A stretch of 64,000 nucleotides of DNA, from the NCBI RefSeq assembly GCF_008365405.1, contig NZ_QOKV01000019.1:1-64000 (forward strand), written 5' to 3'. Below are positions 1 through 7,654 of this stretch, piece by piece (within the stretch, counting starts at the first letter, position 1; each line of letters starts with the position of its first letter). The position numbers and the translations under genes are program-made. Source of the stretch: Azospirillum brasilense (GTDB lineage Bacteria; Pseudomonadota; Alphaproteobacteria; Azospirillales; Azospirillaceae). A model generated the notes under the pieces. That model saw only the letters and a list, made by a program, of their open reading frames with translations, was not told where the DNA came from and made no database searches.

Positions 1-127
1 CGGCGATCTCGTCGAAGGGGTTCATGCTCATCTTCACGTTGGCGGTCTCAACGCCGGAACCGTCCGCCTTGACGCGGATCTTGACGTTGTAATCGACCAC
101 CCGCTTGACCGGGACGAGGACCTTCAT
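1..127 (-). CDS. etfB: Electron transfer flavoprotein beta subunit, N-terminal part (cut by window edge)
   Basis: Only the first 42 codons lie in the window. The product begins MKVLVPVKRVVDYNVKIRV and continues with a KMSMNPFDEIA stretch, the conserved N-terminus of EtfB. This subunit forms the FAD- and AMP-binding heterodimer with EtfA that passes electrons from acyl-CoA and related dehydrogenases to ETF:quinone oxidoreductase. The ATG is preceded by a GGGTGGG-type ribosome binding site. The cobalamin adenosyltransferase gene lies upstream on the same strand. The rest of the gene, and probably etfA, is outside the window. Confidence 0.93.
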   Translation of the reverse strand, partial: MKVLVPVKRVVDYNVKIRVKADGSGVETANVKMSMNPFDEIA

Positions 128-272
128 ATCCCACCCTTTTCTTGAATTATGCAGGCGCACCTTCGCCGCTGGCGCCGAATCGGGCAGCTTGTGACAGCGC
201 TGCGACCATAGGAGTTGACGTTTTGGCTGTCAACGCCGCCTACGCCGCAGGCGCGAAGGAGGCGGAATTGCA

Positions 273-842
273 TCAACGGTTTGCGCCCGGAACCCAGAGC
301 ACGTCGGCCGCTCCGTTCGCGTTCAGTTTCCGGCTCAGCACGAACAGGTGGTCGGACAGGCGATTGGCGTATTTCACCGCCGCCGGGTTGACCGGTTCCA
401 CCTCCGCCAGTTCGGTCATCAGCCGCTCGGCGCGGCGCACCACGGTGCGGGCCAGATGCAGATGGGCCGCCGCCGGCGCGCCGCCGGGCAGGATGAAGGA
501 GTTGAGCGGGGCGAGGTCGGCGTTCATCGCGTCGATCTCCGCCTCCAGCCGCTCCACCTGCGACTCCAGAATGCGCAGCGGCGGGTAGGCCGGGTCCTCC
601 GCTTCCGGCGTGCAGAGGTCGGCGCCCAGGTCGAACAGGTCGTTCTGGATGCGCGACAGCATGGCGTCGGTTTCCGGCTGGTCCGCGGTGTGCAGGCGGA
701 CCAGCCCGATGACGGCGTTCGCCTCGTCCACCGTGCCGTAGGCGGTGACGCGCGGGTCGTGCTTGGGCACGCGGCGCCCATCGCCGAGCGAGGTCTGGCC
801 GCGGTCCCCGCCGCGGGTGTAGATGCGGGTCAGCTTGACCAT
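273..842 (-). CDS. pduO: PduO-type ATP:cob(I)alamin adenosyltransferase
   Basis: This is a 189-residue protein of the PduO/MMAB type, which transfers the adenosyl group of ATP to the cobalt of cob(I)alamin or cobyrinic acid diamide. The N-terminal ATP-binding segment IYTRGGDRGQTSLGDGRR, a central TVDEANA, and the C-terminal VVRRAERLM and NRLSDHLFVLSRKLN motifs all fit the family. I chose the ATG at MVKLTRIYTRGG; an upstream in-frame ATG would add seven residues lacking family similarity. The gene follows a twin-TM gene by 21 bases and lies before etfB. It should complete the pathway encoded at 37.6-53 kb, though it is about 37 kb away. Confidence 0.92.
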   Translation of the reverse strand: MVKLTRIYTRGGDRGQTSLGDGRRVPKHDPRVTAYGTVDEANAVIGLVRLHTADQPETDAMLSRIQNDLFDLGADLCTPEAEDPAYPPLRILESQVERLEAEIDAMNADLAPLNSFILPGGAPAAAHLHLARTVVRRAERLMTELAEVEPVNPAAVKYANRLSDHLFVLSRKLNANGAADVLWVPGANR

Positions 843-863
843 GATTCCTGTGGGTGTCCTCAA

Positions 864-1058
864 TCAGCCGTGGGTCAGGATGGCGAGCAGGAACAGCACC
901 AGCGCCACCCCCTGGAGCGCCACGCGCATCCGCATCGCCCGGTTCGATTTGCGCGAATCGCCCTGCCCGCCGCGCGCCATGAAAAACAGCCCGGAGAACA
1001 GCGACGCCACGACGAGGCCGAGCGCCACGATCAGCAGAAACATGACGAGTCCATTCAT
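864..1058 (-). CDS. Small twin-transmembrane inner membrane protein
   Basis: This 64-residue protein has two hydrophobic helices, roughly residues 2-24 and 45-62. They are joined by a short basic loop containing GGQGDSRKSNRAMRMR. The pattern matches the small twin-transmembrane proteins (DUF2909/HIG1-like) often found beside cobalamin adenosyltransferase and etfB genes in alphaproteobacteria. I chose the ATG giving MNGLVMFLLIVALG; a longer reading adds 15 residues of non-membrane character. It lies 21 bases upstream of pduO and is probably co-transcribed. The function is unknown. Confidence 0.7.
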   Translation of the reverse strand: MNGLVMFLLIVALGLVVASLFSGLFFMARGGQGDSRKSNRAMRMRVALQGVALVLFLLAILTHG

Positions 1059-1201
1059 GGCGCCACAATACCTCACGGTCCAGGTTACGCCTACACCGGC
1101 CAAACCGGTTACACGGGCATTCCGATGCGAGGCGCCTGTTGCGCTGACGCCCGGTCTTCTTACATTGTCGCGGACGACCCGGACGGCGAGAGGAATTCGG
1201 T

Positions 1202-2650
1202 ATGCGGCGGCGGAGTTTCCTGAAGGCGGCGGCGGCCACCGGGCTGGCGGCCTCGGCCGGGGCCTTTCTGACCACGCGCCGCGTCGCGGTGGCCCAGCCG
1301 TCGGAAGTGCTGGCCGCCTTCCCCGACCGGTTCGTCTGGGGCGCCTCGACCTCCTCCTACCAGATCGAGGGGGCGGTGACCGCGGGCGGGCGCGGCCCCA
1401 GCGTCTGGGACAGCTTCAGCCATTCCTTCGGCAAGGTGGCGAACGGCGACACCGGCGACGTCGCCTGCGATCATTACAACCGCTACGCCGAAGACGTGGA
1501 CCTGATGGCGAAGGCGGGGATGAACGCCTATCGCTTCTCCGTCGCCTGGCCGCGCGTCCAGCCGACCGGCACCGGCCCGGCCAACGCCGAAGGGTTGGAC
1601 TTCTACGACCGGCTGACCGACGCGCTGCTGGCCAAGGGCATCGCGCCCTGGCCCTGCCTGTACCATTGGGACCTGCCCCAAGCGCTTCAGGACCGCGGCG
1701 GCTGGACCAACCGGGACATCGCCGGCTGGTTCACCGACTACGCCCAACTCGTCGCCGCGCGGATCGGTGACCGCGCCAAGCACTGGACCATGCTGAACGA
1801 GCCGTCCGTCCACGCCATCTTCGGCCACGGGTTGGGCGGGCACGCGCCGGGATTGATCGGCAAGGGCAATTACTTCAAGGCGATCCACCACCAGAATCTC
1901 GCCCAGGGCATGGCGCTGAAGGCGCTGCGGGCGGCGGGCGGGACCAAGGGCTGGCAACTCGGCACCGTGTTGTCGCTCCAGCCGGTCTGGCCGGTCGGCG
2001 GGCTGGACGCCAATTACGCGGCCTCGCTGATGTGGGACGCGGTGTGGAACCGCGCCTGCCTCGACCCGCTGCTGCGCGGGGAGTATCCGGAACTGCTGCG
2101 CGACGGCTTCGCCCCGCTGGTCAAGGCCGGCGACCTGGAGGCGATCCGCCAGCCCATCGACTTCCTGGGCATCAACTACTACAGCCGGATGCACCAGCAG
2201 CCGGACCCGGCGGGCCTGTTCGGCACCGGCTACGGCTCCCCGCCGGAAGGCACGCCGACGACCGGGATGGGCTGGCCGGTAGAGCCCGACGGCATCGCCG
2301 AAATCCTGATCGAGCTGAAGCAGGAATACGGCAACCCGCCGGTCTATGTGATGGAGAATGGCGCCGCCTATCCCGAGCAGACCGGGCCGAAGGGCTTCGT
2401 CCAGGACAACGACCGCATCAGCTACCTGCGCCGCCACATGCTGGCCGGTCATCAGGCGCTGGAGGAGGGGGTCGACCTGCGCGGCTGGTTCGTGTGGAGC
2501 CTGCTGGACAATTTCGAGTGGGCCGAGGGCTACCAGCGCCGCTTCGGCCTGATCGAGGTGGACCGTCAGACCCTGGAGCGCCGTCCCAAGGCCAGTTACC
2601 ATTGGTACGCCGATGTGATCCGGAGGAAGGGCGTTCCGACCTCGGTGTAA
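1202..2650 (+). CDS. Tat-exported GH1 family beta-glucosidase
   Basis: This 482-residue glycoside hydrolase family 1 enzyme cleaves terminal beta-linked glucose or related sugars. After a twin-arginine signal (MRRRSFLKAAAATG and a hydrophobic stretch to about residue 32) comes the family start FVWGASTSSYQIEGA. The acid/base glutamate lies in TMLNEP at E200, the nucleophile in YVMENG at E385, and the aglycone-site WSLLDNFEWAEGY follows near residue 430. GH1 enzymes are usually cytoplasmic, so Tat export of a pre-folded form implies periplasmic work on plant beta-glucosides or oligosaccharides. No sugar transporter or regulator is adjacent, so the substrate cannot be named. Confidence 0.92.
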   Translation: MRRRSFLKAAAATGLAASAGAFLTTRRVAVAQPSEVLAAFPDRFVWGASTSSYQIEGAVTAGGRGPSVWDSFSHSFGKVANGDTGDVACDHYNRYAEDVDLMAKAGMNAYRFSVAWPRVQPTGTGPANAEGLDFYDRLTDALLAKGIAPWPCLYHWDLPQALQDRGGWTNRDIAGWFTDYAQLVAARIGDRAKHWTMLNEPSVHAIFGHGLGGHAPGLIGKGNYFKAIHHQNLAQGMALKALRAAGGTKGWQLGTVLSLQPVWPVGGLDANYAASLMWDAVWNRACLDPLLRGEYPELLRDGFAPLVKAGDLEAIRQPIDFLGINYYSRMHQQPDPAGLFGTGYGSPPEGTPTTGMGWPVEPDGIAEILIELKQEYGNPPVYVMENGAAYPEQTGPKGFVQDNDRISYLRRHMLAGHQALEEGVDLRGWFVWSLLDNFEWAEGYQRRFGLIEVDRQTLERRPKASYHWYADVIRRKGVPTSV

Positions 2651-2668
2651 GAGGACGGGGCTGCGATC

Positions 2669-3106
2669 ATGGCGCCTGTTGCCGCCGGCCAGCCGACGCG
2701 CTTCGCCATCCAGAAGGCGCGCGGCAAGGGCTGGAAGACGCTGGAGGTCGGGGAAGACCTCGACCACGCCCGCGCCCGCTTCAACCTGATGGTGCGGGTG
2801 AACCCGCGCGCCTATTTCCGCCTGATCCAGCTCGACCACAACGCCGGGGCCGGTGGCGACGGGATGGAGTTCAATTGGAAGCTCATCGAACTGCACGACC
2901 CGAACCAGGGGGGAGCGGCCGGGGCAGGCCGGCAAGCCGCTCCGGCGAGGACGGCGCCCCGTTCCGCCAAGGCCAGGACCGCGGCCAAGGGGCTGCGACG
3001 GCGGGAGAAGGTCCCGCTGCCCCTGAAATTCTACGCCGCGGTGGTGCTGGCCGGGGTGCTGATCGGCGGGGTGCTGTATCTGCGCCACGGCCTGCCAGGG
3101 CCGTGA
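2669..3106 (+). CDS. Hypothetical protein with C-terminal membrane anchor
   Basis: This 145-residue protein starts 18 bases after the GH1 gene and may be co-transcribed with it. The first 85 residues form a compact mixed domain (FAIQKARGKGWKTLEV, then FNLMVRVNPRAYFRLIQLD). A basic Ala/Arg/Lys-rich linker follows. One predicted transmembrane helix (residues about 118-138, FYAAVVLAGVLIGGVLYL) ends the protein, so the N-terminal domain should face the cytoplasm. I recognise no family. Confidence 0.65.
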   Translation: MAPVAAGQPTRFAIQKARGKGWKTLEVGEDLDHARARFNLMVRVNPRAYFRLIQLDHNAGAGGDGMEFNWKLIELHDPNQGGAAGAGRQAAPARTAPRSAKARTAAKGLRRREKVPLPLKFYAAVVLAGVLIGGVLYLRHGLPGP

Positions 3107-3113
3107 AGACGGC

Positions 3114-3374
3114 TCAATCGTCCGCCGTGTAGCCCTTGCGCCGCATGCACAGGGCGAAGATTTCCTTGCGGTAGCGGAACTGCGGCGTCTCCGGCAACGG
3201 GCGGTAGGGATAGCCACGCAGGCGCATGGTGTTGTCCACCTGCTCGATGCACTCGTCGTAGGCGGCGGTCGCCGTGGTCTCCGTGGCCGTCCACTCCCGG
3301 TAGGCCGGGGTGCTGCCGCAGGCCGCCAGCAGCAGCGTTCCGCCCGCCAGGATCGCGTGTCTCAGAGTCGCCAT
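3114..3374 (-). CDS. Small lipoprotein, hypothetical
   Basis: This is an 86-residue protein with a lipoprotein signal. MATLRHAILAGGTLLLAACGS has a hydrophobic core and an LAAC lipobox. The mature part holds two further cysteines (YDECIEQ and FALCMRRKGY) that could pair, plus a GYPYRPLPETP stretch. I chose the ATG immediately before the signal sequence; an upstream in-frame start adds 23 residues without signal character. It ends 8 bases from the 3' end of the convergent preceding gene. Function unknown; envelope location inferred from the lipobox. Confidence 0.65.
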   Translation of the reverse strand: MATLRHAILAGGTLLLAACGSTPAYREWTATETTATAAYDECIEQVDNTMRLRGYPYRPLPETPQFRYRKEIFALCMRRKGYTADD

Positions 3375-3627
3375 GCCATGGCCTCCCGCAAAGCGCCCCA
3401 TAAGGCGCCAGGATGGATCTATACCACGTTTTTGCGCGCGCATCGGTTAACGGATGGGGAATGAGCCGGTCCTTCCGGAGGCGCCAAGGGGGAGGGGGAC
3501 CTGATGCCGCCGCAACGCAGGCGCACAAAAATCGCGCCCGGAAAACCGCCGCAATCTGGTAACACGATCGCGCATCCACGATAGTGGACGGGCGATGGTC
3601 GGTTGGTGTCTCGGACGGAGGATGGTC

Positions 3628-4545
3628 ATGACGGGTGGTTCGCACCGCGCGCGCCGCGCGGTCGCGTTGGCTGTGGTGGTGCCGGTTCTGGCGGTGGGTC
3701 TGCTGACGGGCGCTCCGGTTCGGGCGCAATCGACGGCGGACATCCAATGGGCCCAGACCATCCTGAAGGACAAGGGCTACAACATCGGTGGGCGGGCCAA
3801 CGGCCAGATGCACGCCGAGACGAAGGCTGCGCTCGGCAAGTATCAGGCCGCCCATGGACTGCCGGTGACCAACCAGCTCGACAAGGCGACCATCGCCAAG
3901 ATGATGGGCGAGCGGGAGGGCAAGGCTCCCGCGACGGTCGGGAACCTCGCCCAGCAGAAGGTCGGCGGCGGCGGTCCCGGTCAGGCGCCGCGCGAGCCGC
4001 AGCGGGAGGTGGTGCCCCGCGCCGCCCCCACCCAGCGGATCGACAGCGGAACGGGCAGCGTCGGCGGCGGCGCGCAGTTCAGCGCCGGCCCGCCCGTGAC
4101 CAGCAGCAGTTCCTCGTCGGGCGGAGCGTCCAGTGCCCCCGCGTCGTCGGCCCCCGCAACCTCCGCCACGGCGTCGTCACAGGGGCAGGGGCAGGGGCAG
4201 GGGCCGGTGCCGCAGGCGGCACCGCGGGCCAGCGTCACCGCGACCACCCCGTCCGGTCAGCCGGTGCCGGTGGTCGAGGCGGCGGCGGACAGCGGATCGA
4301 TGCTGCCGGCCTGGGCCGCCAACGGTGCCCGCTACGGCGTGATGGGCTTGATCGGGGCGACGGTGCTCGGCATCGGCTTCGCGTGGTGGCGCAGCGGTCG
4401 GGCCAGCGCCACGCGGCCGGTGCCGCGCAACGACAGCCCGCGCGACCAGCGCCGCGAACCGAGCTTCGGCAGCGGTCGCCGAAGGGAGGAATTGACGACC
4501 GGCGCGCTGCCGCCGCTCAGCAGCGGCGGACGCGGCCGGCGGTAG
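3628..4545 (+). CDS. Peptidoglycan-binding domain protein with C-terminal TM helix
   Basis: This 305-residue envelope protein has a signal sequence ending at PVRAQ (about residue 35). A PG_binding_1-type domain follows at about residues 38-95 (AQTILKDKGYNIGG, ETKAALGKYQAAHGLP, LDKATIAKMM). Then come a long low-complexity Ser/Ala/Gln/Pro linker and one transmembrane segment at about residues 228-248. The tail is basic. The start is the ATG that sits six bases after GGAGG at 3617-3621; two earlier in-frame starts place this site inside the gene or touching the codon. The domain implies attachment to the cell wall. The linker contains the GQGQGQG repeat described separately. Confidence 0.8.
   Translation: MTGGSHRARRAVALAVVVPVLAVGLLTGAPVRAQSTADIQWAQTILKDKGYNIGGRANGQMHAETKAALGKYQAAHGLPVTNQLDKATIAKMMGEREGKAPATVGNLAQQKVGGGGPGQAPREPQREVVPRAAPTQRIDSGTGSVGGGAQFSAGPPVTSSSSSSGGASSAPASSAPATSATASSQGQGQGQGPVPQAAPRASVTATTPSGQPVPVVEAAADSGSMLPAWAANGARYGVMGLIGATVLGIGFAWWRSGRASATRPVPRNDSPRDQRREPSFGSGRRREELTTGALPPLSSGGRGRR
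4180..4203 (+). repeat. Hexanucleotide tandem repeat (CAGGGG x4) inside a coding region
   Basis: Four consecutive copies of CAGGGG encode alternating Gln-Gly in the linker of the peptidoglycan-binding protein. A six-base unit keeps the frame, so slippage would change linker length rather than switch the gene off. Confidence 0.8.
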
Positions 4546-4589
4546 GCTGCGGCCTTTTCAAGCCATCCCTGTTTCAGGCCATCCCTGTT

Positions 4590-4838
4590 TCAGGCCATCT
4601 GCGACATCGGGCACATGGCGTTGCCGCAGCCGGACGGGTTGCAGGCGGGCATCGGCGCCGGCGCCGGCGCCGGCTTGGACGCGCCGACGCGCGGCGCCAT
4701 GATCGCCTTCGCCACCTCGGTCCCGCCGCAGGACGGGCAGGACAGCCCGTCGGCCTTGCGGGTGTCGTAATCGGCCATGTTCTTGAACCACTGCTCGAAT
4801 TCGTGGCCGCAGGCGCAGCGCAGGGCGTACAGGATCAT
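4590..4838 (-). CDS. DUF1178 family protein, shortened form
   Basis: This 82-residue protein begins MILYALRCACGHEFEQWFKN and has an LSCPSCGGTEVAKAIMAPRV block, the N-terminal zinc-ribbon-like half of DUF1178 proteins. Family members I know are about 140-150 residues and carry a conserved C-terminal half, which is absent here. Instead the protein ends in an Ala-Pro stretch and a second Cys-rich tail (ACNPSGCGNAMCPMSQ). It resembles FmdB-like zinc ribbons in overall plan. Function unknown. Confidence 0.75.
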   Translation of the reverse strand: MILYALRCACGHEFEQWFKNMADYDTRKADGLSCPSCGGTEVAKAIMAPRVGASKPAPAPAPMPACNPSGCGNAMCPMSQMA

Positions 4839-4944
4839 CGGCGGTCTTTCTTGGATCGTCCTTGGGCGGGGCTGTTGCCGGACAGAAGGACGGAATCCCG
4901 CGAAATGGCGCGATGATCTGCATCAAGGCCGGTGCCGCGCCAAC

Positions 4945-5637
4945 TCATCGATGAGTCGTCACCCCCACCTGCCGGCACATGGACAGCATGGCGCAGGTGG
5001 AGCAGCGCGGGCGGTCGCCGGTGCAGATCCATTTGCCGAAGGGCACCAGCCGCTCGTTGATCTCCACCCAGTAATGGCGGGGCAACAGCTCCATCAGCGC
5101 GACCATGGTGCGCTCGGGCGTCGGGGCGGCGACGAACCCCCAGCGGTTGACGATCCGGTGCACATGCACGTCCACCGCCACGGCCGGAATGCCGAACCCG
5201 ACCGCCAGGGTCAGCGCCGCGATCTTCGGGCCGACTCCATGGAAGGCCATCAGGGCGTCCGGCGTGTCGGGAACTTCGCCGCCATGCTCCGTGATGATGC
5301 GGCGGGACAGCGCCCGGATGTCGCGGGCCTTCGGCTCGGGAAAGGTCGCGCCGTCGAGCAGGCGGGTCAGCTCCTCCGGCGTCAGGGCGACCATCTGTTG
5401 CGGCGTGCGCGCCACCGCGAACAACCGCTCGCACACCACGATGGTCGTCTCGTCGCGCGTCCGCGCGGAGATCAGACTGCCGACCAATTGCTCGAAGGGA
5501 CTGCCGTAGCCGCGGTCGCGCAGCGCGAACATGGCGGCCTTCGGGCGTCCGGCCACGGCCTGGCGCAGGCGCCGGAACGCCTCGTCGATGTCGAAGGGGT
5601 CCTTGTCGGCGAGTGGGGGCGCGGAGCGCAGAGGCAT
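4945..5637 (-). CDS. nth: Endonuclease III, DNA glycosylase/AP lyase
   Basis: This 230-residue base-excision repair enzyme removes oxidised pyrimidines and cuts the abasic site. The helix-hairpin-helix reads FHGVGPKIAALTLA; its lysine is the expected Schiff-base nucleophile. The catalytic aspartate lies in AVDVHVHRIVNRWG. The C-terminal 4Fe-4S loop has the canonical C-x6-C-x2-C-x5-C spacing (CTGDRPRC, CSTC, AMLSMC). The start is the ATG before MPLRSAPPLADKDPF; upstream in-frame starts add a stretch without family similarity. Confidence 0.93.
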   Translation of the reverse strand: MPLRSAPPLADKDPFDIDEAFRRLRQAVAGRPKAAMFALRDRGYGSPFEQLVGSLISARTRDETTIVVCERLFAVARTPQQMVALTPEELTRLLDGATFPEPKARDIRALSRRIITEHGGEVPDTPDALMAFHGVGPKIAALTLAVGFGIPAVAVDVHVHRIVNRWGFVAAPTPERTMVALMELLPRHYWVEINERLVPFGKWICTGDRPRCSTCAMLSMCRQVGVTTHR

Positions 5638-5709
5638 GATCGGTCGCTGGCGTGATGAAGGGAGCCACACCGAAACAGCGGGCAGGGCGGGGTTGCTCCC
5701 CATTCCCCT

Positions 5710-5761
5710 TTGCAACACAACGCTATTTCTGTACATTAGTAATATCTAAATTAGAAGGAGG
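5710..5761 (+). promoter_or_regulatory. Candidate sigma70 promoter, dyad and strong RBS for the AhpD-like gene
   Basis: In this AT-rich patch a TTGCAA box (5710-5715) and TACATT (5732-5737) are 16 bases apart. TTAG-N6-CTAA (5736-5749) overlaps the second box and could be an operator. AAGGAGG at 5755-5761 lies eight bases before the ATG. The promoter and operator are inferred from pattern only. Confidence 0.4.
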
Positions 5762-5769
5762 CGCAAGCC

Positions 5770-6123
5770 ATGGTGAAGGATTGGCCGCAGATGGCGAAGG
5801 ACATGTCCGGCGCGGTGCGGGACCTGCGCGGCGGCGCCCCGGAGGTGATGAAGGGCTTCTCCGCCGTCGCCCGGGCGGCGCTGGAGGCCAAGGCGCTGGA
5901 CACCAAGACGAAGGAGCTGATTGCGCTGGCCATCGGCGTGGCGACGCGCTGCGACGCTTGCGTCGCCTTCCACGCCCAGGCCGCCGTCCAGCAGGGCGCC
6001 AGCCGGGAGGAGGTGATGGAGACGCTGGGCATGGCGATCTACATGGGCGCCGGCCCGTCGGTGATGTACGCCGCCATGGCAATGGAGGCGTTCGACCAGT
6101 TCGCCACGGACAAAGCCGGCTGA
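5770..6123 (+). CDS. Carboxymuconolactone decarboxylase / AhpD-like family protein
   Basis: This is a 117-residue protein of the CMD/AhpD fold. The redox CxxC lies in ATRCDACVAFHAQAA (about residues 60-74), followed by GASREEVMETLGMAIYMGAGP, as in the small YnjA/AhpD-like members. These are often thiol peroxidase-type enzymes in which the distal cysteine is activated by the nearby histidine; true decarboxylase activity is unlikely given the CxxCxxxH. The start follows an excellent RBS (AAGGAGG). It is convergent with the next gene, with 10 bases between stops. Confidence 0.85.
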   Translation: MVKDWPQMAKDMSGAVRDLRGGAPEVMKGFSAVARAALEAKALDTKTKELIALAIGVATRCDACVAFHAQAAVQQGASREEVMETLGMAIYMGAGPSVMYAAMAMEAFDQFATDKAG

Positions 6124-6133
6124 CCGGCTGCCG

Positions 6134-7540
6134 CTATCCGGCACTGGAGAACAGCGGGCGGCGCAGGCGGCCGGCGGCGATCTCGGCGCGCAGCGCGTTG
6201 GCGTCCATGGCCTGGATGCGCTCCAACTCCGCCTTGTTGGCGTCGATGAAGGGGTTCCGGTCGGTGGAGTTCTCGGGCCGCGCGTGCTCCAGATGATAGA
6301 GCGGCCCGGGCACCCGCTCGACCCGCAGGCCCAACCGGCGCAACCGCACCATGATCTCGTCGTCCTCATAGCCCCAGGAAACGAAGCGCTCGTTGTAGCC
6401 TCCGGCCGCCAGCAGTGCCGCCCGGTCGAAGAAGGCGCCACCGCCCGGCGAGTTCCGGTGCATCAGCGGGAAGCGCTGGCACACCGCGTTCAGCGGCGCC
6501 GCCGACAGCGTGTGGCCGAAGCGATGGACCTCCCGCCCGAGAATCCAGAAGAACAGCCCGTTGTAGGGAAAGGCCATGGCCGCCCCGCCGCGCACCGCGG
6601 CGCGGGCCAGAGCGTACTGGACGGGATCGACCACGACGTCGGTGTCGTGCAGGGCGACGATGGGAGTGTCCGCCGCCTCGACCATGCGGTTGAGCAGGTG
6701 GGCCTTGTGGGTGAAGGGCGTGTCGTTGCCGGTCAACTGAAGGTGCCGGCAGCGGGCGGCCAGTTCCGGCCCCAGCGCCTCGGCGATGTCGCTCGGCCCC
6801 GCCTTGTCCTCACCGATCAGGACCGTGGTGTCGGCGTGCTTGAGGAGGAAGGAGACGATCCAGCGCAGGTTGCGCTTGCGGTCCTCGCTGTCGGCGCGGA
6901 AGGGGACCAGGATGGTGACGTCGCGCAGGTCCAGCCGCCCGTCCGGTCCGGCCCCGTCGAGGATCGCCCGGCGGGCGCGGTAGGCCGCGGCCTGCGCCGC
7001 CAGCCGCTCCCGCGACCCTTCGTCACGCGGGTCGATGGCAAGGGCCATCTCGTAGAAGGACACGGCGGCGCCGGGGCGGCCAAGATCGGCCTCGATGTCG
7101 CCCTTCTGACGCCAGCCGGGGACGAAGTGCGGGTGACGGGCGAGCAGCGGGTCCAGAACCTCCAGCGCCTCCCCGATGCGGCCGATGGCCTGGAGGGCCT
7201 CGCTCAGGTGATACTCGGCGTCGGGAAAATCGGGGCGTAGCGTCAGAGCCCGGCGGTAGGCGGCGATCGCCTCCTCCGTCCGCAGGGAGACATGGAGCAG
7301 GGCGCCCAGGTTGAAGTGCGCGTCGGCGTCCCCGCCGTCCCGCTCCACCGAACGCGCGATCATCGCCAGCCCGCGCTCCCGGTCACCGCCCAGCGCGGCG
7401 AGCAGGCCCAGACGGTGCAGAGCCTCTGGATTGTCGGGATCGGCGTCCAGGATTCGCCCGTACAACTCCACCGCCTCGGCCCGCCGCCCGGCCTTCAGAT
7501 GGTCGAGCGCGATGCCGAGCGCCTCCTCGATGGTCGCCAT
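6134..7540 (-). CDS. TPR protein fused to a GT2-type glycosyltransferase
   Basis: This 468-residue protein has two parts. Residues 1 to about 185 are tetratricopeptide repeats (LGIALDHLKAGRRAEAVELY, ALHRLGLLAALGGDRERGL). From about residue 205 there is a GT-A glycosyltransferase domain, with ILVPFRADSEDRKRNLRWIV, a DTDVVVDPVQ metal-binding DxD-like site, NSPGGGAFFDRAALLAAGGY, and the GWGYEDDE-like FVSWGYEDDEIMVRLRRLG. The latter block is typical of chondroitin-polymerase/galactosyltransferase-like GT2 enzymes. No signal is present, so it should be cytoplasmic. I chose MATIEEALG as start because the TPR begins there. It is one of three TPR-glycosyltransferases in the window; the acceptor is unknown, with flagellar proteins a reasonable guess. 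Confidence 0.85.
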   Translation of the reverse strand: MATIEEALGIALDHLKAGRRAEAVELYGRILDADPDNPEALHRLGLLAALGGDRERGLAMIARSVERDGGDADAHFNLGALLHVSLRTEEAIAAYRRALTLRPDFPDAEYHLSEALQAIGRIGEALEVLDPLLARHPHFVPGWRQKGDIEADLGRPGAAVSFYEMALAIDPRDEGSRERLAAQAAAYRARRAILDGAGPDGRLDLRDVTILVPFRADSEDRKRNLRWIVSFLLKHADTTVLIGEDKAGPSDIAEALGPELAARCRHLQLTGNDTPFTHKAHLLNRMVEAADTPIVALHDTDVVVDPVQYALARAAVRGGAAMAFPYNGLFFWILGREVHRFGHTLSAAPLNAVCQRFPLMHRNSPGGGAFFDRAALLAAGGYNERFVSWGYEDDEIMVRLRRLGLRVERVPGPLYHLEHARPENSTDRNPFIDANKAELERIQAMDANALRAEIAAGRLRRPLFSSAG

Positions 7541-7654
7541 TCGGTGGGGTCCGTTTCGTCCGTGTGTCGCCTTCCGGTGGATTCCACTTTGACACAAAGG
7601 CAATTGCGGGGAAATCATCCGCTCCGGGACCATGCCTCAGGGAAACACCCGATA

